This document shows positions 1 to 9,835 of a stretch of DNA of 64,000 nucleotides, piece by piece (position 1 is the stretch's first letter; each line of letters starts with the position of its first letter). A program made the translations under genes and the position numbers. A model generated the notes under the pieces. That model did not search any database, was not told the origin of the DNA, and saw only the letters and a list, made by a program, of their open reading frames with translations. This stretch comes from Ariolimax columbianus. Taxonomy: Eukaryota > Mollusca > Gastropoda > Stylommatophora > Arionidae. Where the stretch lies: positions 40,729,556 to 40,793,555 of the forward strand of contig JAVGWX010000014.1 of the NCBI GenBank assembly GCA_036924085.1, written 5' to 3'.

Positions 1-31
1 TAATCTAATGTATTTTTGATTTCGTCCTCAG

Positions 32-308
32 ATTAACCGTGATGTAATCACAGACATTGCCATGGCGCCAAATGTTACAGACCAGTCGACTGTTATGAAG
101 CGATGGTGTAAAGTGACCATGACACAGAAAACAATTTCAGTCATGCGTTACGACCGTGTCCAGGTTGACTGTAGTCAAGTTGACAGAGATTCTGAATTTT
201 ACGCCAGTTGTACTTACAGACGATTCATAAACGCTGGCAACCATATGGGATTCTTTGTTGGCTGGAACGACACAGAGGTCATCAACTCAACCTTACAGAG
301 ATCTAAAT
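32..308 (+). CDS. SLC34A-like: SLC34-type Na+/phosphate cotransporter, internal exon (extracellular loop)
   Basis: First visible exon of an SLC34 (NaPi-II) sodium-coupled phosphate transporter of the plasma membrane. It follows a TCCTCAG acceptor and probably ends at the GT of 309-310. It is open from its first base (INRDVITDIAMAP...) and holds 92 codons plus one base; the next exon supplies two bases, making a Cys codon just before NNLF. That Cys-x-x-LF position is where the family has a conserved Cys at the end of its large extracellular loop. The segment matches that loop in type: hydrophilic, several Cys, and glycosylation sequons NVT, NDT and NST. The sequence itself is poorly conserved, so identity rests mainly on the next three exons. 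Upstream exons, with the first QSSS repeat, lie outside the window. Confidence 0.75.
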
Positions 309-335
309 GTAAATATTATTATTGATAATGTTATC

Positions 336-485
336 CTCTTCTTTTTCTTCTTCTTCTTCTTCTTCTTCTTCTTCTTCTTCTTCTTCTTCTTCTTCTGCGT
401 TCGTTCTGAAAAGGGCGTTATGATGCTATGTCGTAGTTTACAGCAAAGCTGTGATATCTGCGCCTTTCGGTGCGACACATCCTGA
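336..485 (-). repeat. Retroposon A, partial copy with (GAA)n tail
   Basis: On the + strand a (TTC)n run of about 55 bases is followed by a segment related to the 3' half of retroposon A (motifs TTTACAGC, CGCCTTTCGG, GACACATC). The element therefore lies on the - strand with a (GAA)n tail. It falls just inside the first visible SLC34 intron. Two low-complexity ORFs across the run are artefacts. Confidence 0.7.
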
Positions 486-532
486 TCGAGTTGATTTTTT
501 TGGCTACCAGTTTGCCTTCCCCTGCTTAGTCA

Positions 533-790
533 CTTAGTCAGACTACACGAGTTCAGCCTGTCTTCAGGGCCGCCATTTGGAGGCGGAATATGATCTTTGT
601 CAGACTACATTAGTGCAGCCTGTCTTCAGGGCCACCATTTGGAGGCGGAATATGATCTTGGCCAGACTACACTAGTGCAGCCTGTCTTCAGAGCCACGGT
701 TTGGAGGCGGAATATAATTTTGGTCAGACTACACTAGTGCAGCCTGTCTTCAGGGCCGCTGTTTGGAGGCGGAATAGGATCTTGGTCAGC
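533..790. repeat. Minisatellite, about 62 bp x 4
   Basis: Four copies of a unit of about 62 bp, recognisable by CAGACTACACTAGTGCAGCC and TTTGGAGGCGGAATA. It lies in the first visible SLC34 intron. No coding content. Confidence 0.85.
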
Positions 791-925
791 TCTGGTTCGC
801 TGACTCTGGTGCAAGTAGTCAGCGCGGATACGCTGACTCTGGTGCAAGCAGTCAGCGCGGGTACGCTGACTCTGGTGTAAGCAGTCAGCGCGGATACGCC
901 GACTCTGGGGCAAGCAACAAGGTAT
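780..925. repeat. Minisatellite, about 33 bp, derived from retroposon A
   Basis: Four to five units around GACTCTGGTGCAAGCAGTCA and GCGGATACGCT. The unit resembles the reverse complement of the 5' part of retroposon A (the segment around CAGTCAGC and GGTTCGCTGG), and a full retroposon A follows at once, so it looks like an internal expansion of that element. Confidence 0.75.
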
Positions 926-938
926 GAATCTCTGCCAG

Positions 939-1341
939 GGATCAAGATGCTGAGCAGCGCATGAGCTGCAGCGGTCAACGACCCATAATGACTGCTAGCG
1001 TCAGGGGCCAGCGAACCATAGCTGCCAAGACCCTTCTACACCTCCACGCGGTGATCCTGGATAACAGGCTGCAGCAGGGCAGACTGGCTAAGGAGAAGGG
1101 ATCGAAGAGGGAAAGCTAACCCGGTACTAAAAAAATGCTTGCTGAAGTCGGATGTGTTGGACCTGAAGGTGGAAATATCGCAGCCAAGCTGTAAACTACA
1201 ACACAACGCATTCCGTTCTCTGGATTACATTCTGCTACTTAAGCCCTTTCAGGGTTTGGTAGTGGGAGATTGAGAACGAACGAAGAAGAAGAAGAAGAAG
1301 AAGAAGAAGAAGAAGAAGAAGAAGAAGAAGAAGAAGAAGAA
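939..1341 (+). repeat. Retroposon A, full-length-type copy with long (GAA)n tail
   Basis: Begins at the family's 5' motif GGATCAAGATGCTGAGCAGC and ends in GAACGAACGAAG followed by about 60 bases of GAA. Shared internal landmarks are AACAGGCTGCAGCAGGGCAG, GGATCGAAGAGGGAA and ACACAACGCATTCCGTTCTC. I found no clear RNA polymerase III A or B box. Confidence 0.8.
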
Positions 1342-1349
1342 TCTCTGAC

Positions 1350-1640
1350 TAATGCAAGCAGCCAGCTTTGATTCGCTGACTCTGGCGCAAGCAGTCAGCG
1401 TGAGCACGCTGACTCTGGTGCAAGCACCCAGCGCTAGTAAGCTGACTCTGATGCAAGCAGCCAGCGCGGGCACGCTGACGCTGGTGCAAGCAACCAGCGC
1501 TGGTACGCTGACTGATGCAAGCAGTCAGCGCGGATACGCTGACTCAGGTGCAAGCAGTCAGCGCGGGAACGCTGACTCTGATGCAAACAGCCAGCTATGA
1601 GTCGCTGTCTCTGATGCAAGCAGCCAGGTATGAATCTCTG
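1350..1640. repeat. Minisatellite, about 33 bp x 8, derived from retroposon A
   Basis: Units built on CGCTGACTCTGGTGCAAGCA with GCCAGCGCGGG. Same monomer family as 780-925, placed directly after the GAA tail of the retroposon copy between them. The period is near a multiple of 3, which makes several frames appear open; these are not genes. Confidence 0.8.
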
Positions 1641-1995
1641 AGTGCTGTCAGCTCATTCAACTGTGTTGCATCTTCGTTCCGCTAATACTATCAGAGGTCC
1701 CCAGTTTCAGTCTACCTAATCTATAATGGGTACCTGACTTAGGAACGGAAATCAATCAATACCCTTTCAGTTCCTATGGAGCACAAGTTTTCAACAAATA
1801 CACCCCAAGTCGCACTGTCTTTGTCATCCGTTCCAACTATGTCCTGGTGTTCCTTGTTTCCTTTTTGTGTGCCTAAAGCTCACTTAGCTTTTTTGTGTTT
1901 TGGTCGGCCTCTATTTCTCTTGCCTTGAGGTTTCCAGAACATAAACTGTTTTGTAATACGTTCAGCTATTTGCTTTGATGTGTGTCCTATTCAAC
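1641..1995. other. Intronic sequence, nothing recognised
   Basis: Unique-looking intron DNA. No ORF, tRNA-like element or tandem repeat that I can support. Confidence 0.5.
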
Positions 1996-2560
1996 GCTAA
2001 GGGACGATGAGGCTAACGTCTGGTCAGGCAAAACGTCTGGTCAGGCAAAACGTGTGGTCAGGCAAAACGTCTGGTCAGGCAAAACACACTGACCAGACAA
2101 TGTTAGCCAGGTTCAGGAGAAATATACTGGCCAAGACCCTTACCTGACGGGACGATAAGGCTAACATCTGGTCAGGTAAAACACACTGATCAAACAATGT
2201 TAGCCAGAGTCAAGAGAAATATACTGGCCAAGACCCTTACCTGACGGGACGATGAGGCTAACGTCTGGTCAGGTAAAACACATTGATCAAACAATGTTAG
2301 CCAGAGTCAGGAGAAATATACTGGCCAAGACCCTCACCTGACCTCATCGTTGGTCGTCCTGGAAACGGGCTGTTTTCGAGGACAAGAGTCTGACTAACAA
2401 GCTGAGGTTGGATGTGATTCCCGTAGTAGTGAATGACACGCAAATGAAGTCAAGCATTGCACAACCGCCTGGAGGACCCCGGTCCACTTCACCAGCACGC
2501 TCTGGATGTCAGGAAAGCTACTACATTCTGCCACGTGAGATGGGGGTCTTGGTCAGAATG
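1996..2560 (-). mobile_element. Repeat B (pearl/Helitron-like element with minisatellite core)
   Basis: Read on the - strand it has the same order as the copies at 22.4-23.1 and 57.5-57.8 kb: a unique 5' module (CTTTCCTGACATC, GTCCTCCAGGCGGTTG, a GTGTCATTCACTACTA-type block, AACAGCCCGTTTCCAGGA), then a core of about three repeats of roughly 95 bp carrying TGATCAAT and ACCTGACCAGACG, then a 3' end near GACCAGACGTTAGCCTCATC. Four extra 18-bp units (GTCTGGTCAGGCAAAAC) lie at its 3' end. No coding capacity. Confidence 0.65.
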
Positions 2561-2999
2561 TTTCACCTGACCGTGACGTGAGTTGGGGTGTTGGTCAGTA
2601 TGTTTCGCCTGACCTTGACATGAGGTGTGGTCTCAAGTTGACATTGACGTGAAGTGTGGGCTTGGTCATTATGTTTCACCTGACCTTGATGTTATTTTTG
2701 GTTTAGCTTCCATAAGAATTATGAGTAAATGTTAGGACCAGACAGACACCCAAATAAGATAAATGATCAAGATTATGTTCATGCCGGGTTCCTGTCATTA
2801 GTGTCAGACATTGCCCTTTACGGAAGCGCCACAATGGCAGATCACAACATGTGAAATGAGATGATTACCGGTATCAGACAGTGCCATTACATGATACAGC
2901 GAGACGCTCGCACACGCACAACATACAGAAAGGGGGAACAAGGCCGTTCACTTATCATTCATTCACGGCCATTCGGTACAGATATCCATATTTTAGAAC
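2561..2999. other. Intronic sequence with degenerate GTTTCACCTGACC repeats
   Basis: At 2561-2700 there are three degraded units resembling the repeat B core (TTGGTCAGTATGTTTC, CTGACCTTGACRTGAGG). From 2701 to 2999 I recognise nothing. Confidence 0.5.
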
Positions 3000-3720
3000 C
3001 ACACAGCATTTGGTCCATCTTTTTCTCCAGATGTCACAGTTTAGGGCCCACGCTGGATTTAGTTCATCTTTCTCTCCAGAAATCCAAGTTTAGGACACAC
3101 TACATGTAGTTCATCTTTCTCTGATGTCCCACTTTAGGGCCCATCCTGGATTTAGTCCATCTTTTTCTTCAGATGTCCCACTTTAGGAACCACACTGCAT
3201 TTTGTCCATCTTTCTCTCCAGATTTCCCAGCATAGGTCCGACACTGCATTATGTCCCTATTCCGTTCCAGATGTTCCAGTATAGGTCCGACACTGCGTTT
3301 GGCTCTCTTTTGTTCCAGATGTCTCAGCATAGGTCCAACACTGCGTTTGGTCCCTCTTTGGTTCCAGGTGGCCCTGTATAGATCCAGCACTGCGTTTGGT
3401 CCCGCTTTGGTTCCAGATGGCCCAGTGTAGGTTCGACACTGTGTTTGGTCTTTCTTGGTGGCAGATGTCCTAGTATTAGACTCGGCACTGCATTTGGTCT
3501 CTCTTTCATTCTAGATGGCACAGTACAAGTACCACAATACATTTGCCACTCCCCCTCCCCGCCCCCTCTTTTGTTCCAGATGTCATAATGCACTTAGTCT
3601 CCATTTTGTTCCAGATGTTCTAGAAAAGGTCCCATACAGTACCGCCATCCCTCTTTTTCAATCCATTTTTTCTCCAGATGTAGAAGTATAGGTACTACAG
3701 TGCATTTGTTCTCTCGCCAT
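3000..3720. repeat. Diverged minisatellite, about 50 bp
   Basis: Roughly fourteen diverged units around CACTGCGTTTGGTC, TTGTTCCAGATGTC and AGTATAGGTCC. Several ORFs on both strands are by-products of the array. Confidence 0.8.
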
Positions 3721-3985
3721 TGACACTTTTAAGGAAACGTGTATCCTCTCGCGGTTTTTTAAGCCAAGATTTTTACATAACTAAGCTGCCAGCCCCATTC
3801 ACAACCCTCTTTAGTGACGTGAACGGCACTGTGCATGAAATATATTAACAGACAGATAATTCAGAGGTTTAGACATAAAGCAAGTGTGCTGCCACACTTA
3901 GCCGCTACACGAGCCAATAATAGAAAAAAACAGGGCTTCACTGTAAGAGGCCAACCAACAGAAATATGGATTGTGAGTGCTAAAT
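3721..3985. other. Intronic sequence, nothing recognised
   Basis: No repeat family or coding signal that I can support between the 50-bp array and the LINE tail. Confidence 0.4.
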
Positions 3986-3989
3986 AAAC

Positions 3990-4262
3990 AGTACAGATGA
4001 AGGGATGGAAAATAGCGATCACACAAATGGTACACGAAAGATGATTGCTCGTTTTAAAGATGTCTATCGACATCCTCTACATAAGATACTAGACGGCAAG
4101 GATCAAGGGAAGAGAAGACGGGAGCGACCAAGATTCACCTTTACGTCTCAGGCATGCAGGGACATTAAAGTACAAACTTTTGCTGAGACGAAGAGAACTG
4201 CAGAGGATAGGGTCAAATGGAGAGACATTCTCAGACAACCTTACAACCATTCTCAGGTCTGA
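3990..4262 (+). pseudogene. LINE ORF2 C-terminal remnant
   Basis: An open stretch reads ...MIARFKDVYRHPLHKILDGKDQGKR and then RRRERPRFTF, ACRDIKVQ and AEDRVKWRDILRQ before a stop. A basic G-K-x-R-x-R-x-R-P block followed by DRxxWRxxxR is the normal ending of the reverse-transcriptase protein in several LINE clades. Polymerase and endonuclease parts are absent, so this is a heavily 5'-truncated copy. Its last codons seed the following 67-bp array. Confidence 0.6.
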
Positions 4263-4795
4263 CCAACCAGAGGATAGTGTCAAAAGGAAAGACATACTCA
4301 GACAACCTTACGGCCAGTCTCAGGTCTGACCAACCAGATGATAGTGTCAAAAGGAAAGAAATACTCAGACAACCGTACAACCAGTCTCAGGTCTGACCAA
4401 CCAGATGATAGTGTCAAAAGGAAAGACATACTCAGACAACCTTACAACCAGTCTCAGGTCTGACCAACCAGAGGATAGTGTCAAATGGAAAGACATACTC
4501 AGACAACCTTACAACCAGTCTCAGGTATGACCAACCAGAGGATAGTGTCAAAAGGAAAGACATACTCAGACAACCCTACAACCAGTCTCAGGTATGACCA
4601 ACCAGAGGATAGTGTCAAAAGGAAAGACATACTCAGACAACCCTACAACCAGTCTCAGGCCTGACCAACCAGAGGATAGTATCAAAAGGAAAGACATACT
4701 CAGACAACCTTACAACCAGTCTCAGGTATGACCAACCAGAGGATAGTGTCAAAAGGAAAGACATACTCAGACAACCCGACAACCAGTCTCAGAAC
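4195..4795. repeat. Minisatellite, 67 bp x about 9, seeded by LINE C-terminus
   Basis: The period is exactly 67 (GACCAACCAG at 4261, 4328, 4395...). Each unit carries GAGGATAGTGTCAAA and GACATACTCAGACAACC, the nucleotide form of the LINE ending E-D-R-V-K-W-R-D. Units are about 95% alike. 67 is not a multiple of 3, so the array is not a protein repeat. Confidence 0.85.
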
Positions 4796-4902
4796 TCATC
4801 ATCGAATGATGATGATATTCATACATACAAGGATTCCTTTCCTTGGACAGAAAATGTCACGTTAAGAACGGCTGCACTAATTTGTTATTACTCTTAAATT
4901 AC

Positions 4903-5078
4903 TGCTGCCGAAGACGGATGTGTCGGACCGAAAAGTACAAATATCGCAGTCAAGCTGTAAACTATCGACACAACGTATTCCGTTCTCCAGACTATACCCT
5001 TCTGCTTGCAAAGCCATGCTCAGGACTTGATAGCGGGAGATTGAGAATGAACTCAGCAGAAGAAGAAGAACTAATATA
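4903..5078 (+). repeat. Retroposon A, short-form copy
   Basis: It starts CTGCCGAAGACGGATGTGTC and ends with a short GAAGAAGAA tail. It is flanked on the left by one 33-bp monomer (CTAATTTGTTATTACTCTTA) and on the right by the whole 33-bp array of the same sequence, so the monomer also serves as its apparent target-site duplication. Confidence 0.75.
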
Positions 5079-5452
5079 CTAATTTGTTATTATTCTTAAG
5101 TTACTGATATACTAATTTGTTATTATTCTTAAGTTACTGATATACTAATTTGTTATTATTCTTAAGTTACTGATATACTAATTTGTTATTATTCTTAAGT
5201 TACTGATATACTAATTTGTTATTATTCTTAAGTTACTGATATACTAATTTGTTATTATTCTTATATGACTAATATACTAATTTGTTATTATTCTTAAGTT
5301 ACTGATATACTAATTTGTTCTTATTCTTAAATGACTAATATACTAATTTGTTATTGTTCTTAAGTTACTTATATACTAATTTGTTATTATTCTTTAGTGA
5401 CTAATATACAAATTTGTTATTATTCTTAAGTTACTGATATACTCAGAGAAAC
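5074..5452. repeat. AT-rich minisatellite, 33 bp x about 12 (left part)
   Basis: Unit ATATACTAATTTGTTATTAT plus TCTTAAGTTACTG. It continues after the LINE at 7827-7980, so the LINE was inserted into the array, or the array was split around it. Confidence 0.9.
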
Positions 5453-5455
5453 ACA

Positions 5456-5516
5456 CTGATGCCCAGTGTTCTCTTTTTCTTTTTTAAAAGAACGACATCA
5501 AAGAGAACTGGGCATC
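5456..5516 (+). other. Inverted repeat at the 5' end of the LINE copy
   Basis: The left arm TGATGCCCAG..TTCTCTTT pairs with the right arm AAAGAGAACTGGGCATCA around a T-rich/A-rich loop, giving a stem of roughly 28 bp with a small bulge. The right arm is in frame with the LINE protein (KENWAS). The second LINE copy at 42.36 kb carries the same hairpin. Confidence 0.7.
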
Positions 5517-7826
5517 ATTGAGAAACACATTCTACGATTCAGCTGTTAAACACATTGGCCCACTCACGCGCAAGCATAAGGACTGGTTTGATGAGAACGA
5601 TCTGGAAATACAGGGCCTTCTCGATGCAAAATATGAAGCGTACAGGAAATACCAGAGGGACACACCATCTCCGGCAGCAAAAGCTGTCTTCAATACTGCT
5701 CGCAAAGCTGTCCAGACCAGGCTTAGACAGATGCAAGACTCCTGGCTCAGCAAAAGAGCTGACGAAATTGAGATGTTCGCCGAGCGTCATGACACCAAAC
5801 GGTTTTACGAGGCACTGAAAGCTCTCTACGGCCCACAGCCCTCTAGTAATACTCCAGTTCGCAGTGCGGATGGGGTACTGCTAACAGATAAGGTTCAGAT
5901 TCTAGACAGATGGGCAGACCACTTCTACAAAATACTAAACCACCCATCGTCCATAAATGAAGAGGCCATCCGGCGAATGCCGCAGGTGGAACTGAACCTG
6001 GCGTTGGATGAAGTCATTACTGAGGAGGAAGTCGACAGGGCAATCAGTTCACTATCTATAGGAAAAGCTCCAGGAGCTGATGCAATACCAGCAGAGGTAT
6101 ATAAGACAGCTGGCCCATCCCTCACCAGAAGGATCACTGAACTCTTCTGTCACATGTGGGCTGAACGTAAAATTCCGCAGGAGCTAAAGGACGCCTCAAT
6201 CGTTCACCTGTACAAAAGAAAAGGCAACCGTCAGGAATGCGACAATCATCGTTGAATATCTCTACTCTCCGTTGCAGGCAAGATCCTAGCGCGCTTACTG
6301 CTAAACAGGCTAAACAAACACCTTGAACAAAGCAACCACCTCCCAGAAAGCCAATGTGGATTCAGAGCCGGAAGAGGAACAGTGGACATGATTTTTGCCG
6401 CTCGCCAAGTACAAGAGAAGTGTCGAGAACAAAATCAGGCCTTGTACACCACATTTATTGATTTGACAAAGGCATTTGATGCAGTAAACAGAGGAGGGCT
6501 GTGTATGATAATGTCCAAGTTTGGCTGCCCCAACAAGTTCATAACAATGGTGAAACAGCTACACGAAGGCATGTGTGCTCGTGTACTAGACAGCGGTGCA
6601 ATCTCTAAAACGTTTCTAGTATTAAACGGAGTAAAACAAGGATGTGTACTCGCCCCGACTTTGTTCAGCATGATGTTCGCGGCCACGATGACAGACGCCT
6701 TTAGATCATTGGAGCTTGGAATACCCATAAAGTACCGCACAGATGGCAAGTTACTCAATTCCAGAAGAATGAAGGCCAAAACCAAAGTGGCTGGCGACAT
6801 AATCAGGGAACTTGTATTTGCTGACGACTGCGCTCTAATGAGCAACTCAGAACTGAACATGCAGGTTGGAATGGACCAGTTCTCTGCCGCATGCGACAAT
6901 TTTGGCCTGACCATAAATGCCAAAAAAACAGAGGTCATGTACCAACCACCACCAGGCATGCCGTACACAAAACCAGAGACTACAGTCAGCGGGCAGACGT
7001 TGAATGCCGTAGACAAATTCACATATCTGGGCAGCACGCTGTCGAGATCTGTCAGCCTAGACGATGAGGTGGCAAGCAGAATAGCAAAGACCAGCACAGC
7101 CTTTGGTAGAATGCGCTCGATGGTCTGGGCACGTCGTGGCATCAGCGTCAAGACCAAACTCAAAGTCAACCGTGCAACCATCATTCTAACCCTACTATAC
7201 GCTTGCGAAAGCTGGACTGTATACTCTGGACATGCAAGGAGGTTAAACCACTTCCAAACAGGTTGCCTGAGGCGAATATTCCACATCCGATGGCAAGATC
7301 GTGTCACTGACATCGAGGTTCTCTCGAGGGCTAACATGCCCAGCATCCATGCACTGCTAGAAAAAGCACGACTAGGATGGGCCGGACACCTCGTCCGTAT
7401 GTCAGACGAGCGGCTCCCAAAGAAGTTTCTCTACGGCGAGCTGAGAGAGGGATGGCGCGAGAGAGGACGCCCAAAGAAACGTTTTAAAGACGTTCTGAAG
7501 GACTCACTAAAAAGTTGCCAGATAGGCATCGACATCTGGAAATGTCTTGCGTAAAACAGATCTGACTGGAGAAGCGCAGTCAAATCGGGTGTAGCTGCCG
7601 GTGAAGATGACCGTGTTGTGAAAGCCCAGAACAGACGAGAGACGCGGAAATCCCGAGCAGCGGGAACACCATCCCCTTCTACAAACCTCGTGTGCCCGAT
7701 ATGTAGCAGATGTTTTCGTGTTCGCATTGGCCTGTTCAGCCACATGCGCACCCACACCCAACAGGGAAATCTGTGACAAGGATGATGTCGGCGGTCCTCA
7801 TCGACAACGATGGACAGCTATTATTA
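5488..7826 (+). pseudogene. Non-LTR retrotransposon RT gene with C-terminal C2H2 finger, copy 1
   Basis: A single reading frame runs from 5488 to the stop at 7774-7776, broken only by TGA at 6253 (the other copy has GGA) and TAA at 7552 (the other copy has CAA). In order: a linker (KADEIEMFAERHDTKRFYEAL type); RT fingers with GKAPGADAIPAEV; CGFRAGRGTVDM; domain A FIDLTKAFDAVNR with its Asp; NGVKQGCVLAPTLFS; catalytic FADD at 6817-6828; thumb with YLGSTLSR and LLYACESWTVY; a G-R-P-K-K-R basic block; then a canonical finger C-x2-C-x12-H-x3-H (7693-7755). The endonuclease half is missing. The 3' end is near GATGGACAGCTATTATTA. The polymerase motifs are intact, so this copy is young. I do not assign the clade. 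Confidence 0.9.
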
Positions 7827-7985
7827 CTGATATACTAATTTGTTATTATTCTTAAGTTACTAATATACTCATTTGTAATTACTCTTAAGTTACTAATATA
7901 ATAATTTGTTATTACTCTTAAGTGACTTATATACTAATTTGTTATTACTCTTAAGTGACTTATATACTAATTTGTACGATAGACA
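7827..7985. repeat. AT-rich minisatellite, 33 bp (right part)
   Basis: Four to five further units of the 33-bp array that precedes the LINE, slightly more diverged. They run up to the polypyrimidine tract of the SLC34 exon at 8013, ending about 30 bases before the acceptor. Confidence 0.85.
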
Positions 7986-8012
7986 ACATATTAATCACTT
8001 CTTTCTGTTCAG

Positions 8013-8140
8013 GTAACAACTTATTCGCCTTCACCGATCTAACGGATAAAGCCGCTGGAGTAGTCCTCTTGGTTTTTTCCATTATCATCATCCTTGCGTC
8101 TCTGTTTGGCATCGTCAAGATCCTAAACTCTGTGCTGCAG
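8013..8140 (+). CDS. SLC34A-like: SLC34-type cotransporter, transmembrane exon
   Basis: The acceptor is TTCTGTTCAG and the donor CAG|GTGACT. With the base carried from the previous exon it gives 43 codons. It encodes NNLFAFTDL, then DKAAGVVLL and a strongly hydrophobic stretch ending IVKILNSVLQ. Family members have a similar ...LPDLAVG...IVKILxSVLxG segment: the membrane span after the large extracellular loop and the start of the second inverted repeat. It ends in phase 0. The 7.7-kb intron before it and the 4.9-kb intron after it are almost entirely repeats. An ATG at 7955 that opens the same frame lies in intron and minisatellite sequence and should not be used as a start. Confidence 0.88.
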
Positions 8141-8374
8141 GTGACTTAATTTTAGACTTTCCTCCATTAGCACGGGGTGTAGAGGTCTTGAAGAGAGAGG
8201 GGAAGAGATAACACTGAAAGGAAAAGGAAAACTAAAAACTCAGAAGAGACTTGAAGGTCGCATCAACCTATGGTCAGGCATGACTGGAAAAGGGTCTACT
8301 ACTGCTACCTTGACGTCTTGCATTTATTTTCTGTGCGGTGCTTATGTTTCATACATGAAAATCACAACAGGGAT

Positions 8375-8718
8375 CAAGATGCTGAGCAGCGCATGAGCTG
8401 CAGTGGTCAGTGACCCATAGCTGACTGCTAGCGTCAGGGCCAGCGAACCAGATCTGCCAAGACCATTCTACACCTCTACGAGGTGATCCTGAATAACAGG
8501 CTGCAGCAGGGCAGATTGGCTAAGGAGAAGGGATCGAAGAGGGAATGCTAACCCAGTACTAAAAAAAATGCTTGCTGAAGTCGGATGTGTTGGACCGAAA
8601 GGTGCAAATATCGCAGTCAAGCTGTAAACTACGACACAACGCATTCCGTTCTCTGGACTACATTCTGCTACTTATTCCCTTTCAGCGTTTGGTAGCGGAA
8701 GACTGAGAACAAACGAAG
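8375..8718 (+). repeat. Retroposon A, full-length copy with target-site duplication
   Basis: About 345 bp, from GGATCAAGATGCTGAGCAGC to GAACAAACGAAGCCAAGCC. AAAATCACAA flanks both ends (left near 8358, right near 8727), as expected of a retrotransposed unit. The tail here is GAAGCCAAGCC rather than pure GAA. Confidence 0.85.
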
Positions 8719-8839
8719 CCAAGCCAAAATCACAAGAAATAAGGATCAACACAAAAGTACGAACCTATAGCTTTAATGTAAAGTTCTCGCTAATATGGTC
8801 CAGGGGGCCCCCAATAATCAGTCAGGGGAAACATATTGA

Positions 8840-9010
8840 TCATTTTGTTGTTGTTGTTGTTCTTCTTCTTCTTCTTCTTCTTCTTCTTCTTCTTCTTCTT
8901 CTTCATTTTTATTTTTCTGTTCTTCTTGTTCTTCTCTTTTCTTTCTGCGTTGTATTTTCTTTTTTTTTCTTTTTTCTTTTTTTTCCTTTCTTTTTTCCTT
9001 ATTTTTTTTT
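8840..9010. repeat. Pyrimidine-rich microsatellite (TTG/TTC/TTTTC)
   Basis: A TTG run, then about 50 bases of TTC, then a T-rich tract with scattered C. The distal part merges with the A-rich tail (on the - strand) of the tRNA-type SINE that follows. ORFs of poly-Phe or poly-Lys here are spurious. Confidence 0.85.
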
Positions 9011-9242
9011 CTGTTCGACTTATTTCTCTAATCTCCATGGTGTGCGTTGCACTGTGGTTTTTATTTTGCACCTGTCAGCCCAGTGCATCCGACTTCAGCA
9101 TGCATTTTATGTAAGGGTCTGCTTTCTCTTGCATTTTCTAAGGGTTTGCCTCCCCGGGGTAACGGCCGGTGCTGTGATGGGGATCGAACCCAGTACCTTC
9201 GGGTTGTGAGCCGTGCCACTTAACGACTAGGCCACGCCGTTC
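9000..9242 (-). repeat. tRNA-derived SINE, copy 1
   Basis: On the - strand the head reads GTGGCCTAGT..GTTAAGTGGC (A-box-like) and then GGGTTCGATCCCCATC (a good B box), i.e. a tRNA-like promoter head. A body of about 170 bp follows (GGGGAGGCAAACCC, ATGCACTGGGC) and an A-rich tail. Near-identical copies lie at 26.9 and 36.7 kb in the same orientation. Confidence 0.85.
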
Positions 9243-9525
9243 TCCTTTCTTCTTATTGATATTGCTCTTTTCGTCTTGGGAACACACAGCAATTAGGACG
9301 AGCTTCTAGAACTATCTTACAAACTCTGCAAGTGGTCATGCCGTTGTCGTTTCTGCTAGCGATTATTTTCATCTGATGATGTTACTAGCTCCATGCACAG
9401 ACCTCTTGAGTCACGTTGTACGACATGCTTGATAGATAGTTTCTTCGTTCACATTATTTACCTGAAATTCTTGGGAAAACTTGGCTATTCTCTCGTGTAC
9501 CAGCGATCACTAACACAGAATAGAA
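9243..9525. other. Intronic sequence, nothing recognised
   Basis: Between the SINE and the 67-bp array I see no repeat family or ORF of note. Confidence 0.4.
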
Positions 9526-9835
9526 CTGCAGCGGATAGGGTCAAATGAGAAGACATGCTCAGACAATCTTACAACCAGACTCAGAACTGATCAACCAGAG
9601 GATAGGGTCAAATGGAGAGACATACTCAGACAATCTTACAACCAGTCTCAGAACTGATCAACTAGAGCATAGGGTCAAATGGAGAGACATACTCAGACAA
9701 TCTTACAACCAGTCTCAGAACTGATCAACCAGAGGATAGGGTCAAATGAGAAGACATACTCAGACAATCTTACAGCCAGTCTCAGAACTGATCAACCAGA
9801 GGATAGGGTCAAATGGAGAGACATACTCAGACGCT
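9526..9835. repeat. Minisatellite, 67 bp x about 4.6, second array
   Basis: Same period (TGATCAACC spaced 67) and same monomer family as 4195-4795 (GAGGATAGGGTCAAATGGAG, ACATACTCAGACAATC), here closer to the LINE coding form D-R-V-K-W-R-D. No LINE body is left beside it. Confidence 0.85.

Noticed and set aside
255..485. ORFs across the TTC run near 340-395 (poly-Phe or poly-Lys)
   Set aside because: They are translations of a microsatellite at the tail of retroposon A.
6435..7346. 303-codon ORF on the - strand
   Set aside because: Shadow of the LINE RT gene on the + strand; no motifs of its own. The same holds for 43334-44023.
7955..8012. ATG at 7955 as an SLC34 start
   Set aside because: It lies in the minisatellite and polypyrimidine tract; the acceptor at 8011-8012 with matching phase shows that this is intron.
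9180..9240. tRNA gene
   Set aside because: It has A and B boxes but belongs to a dispersed SINE with a body and A-rich tail; stems do not pair as a tRNA. The same applies to 26.7, 27.1, 36.9 and 45.2 kb.
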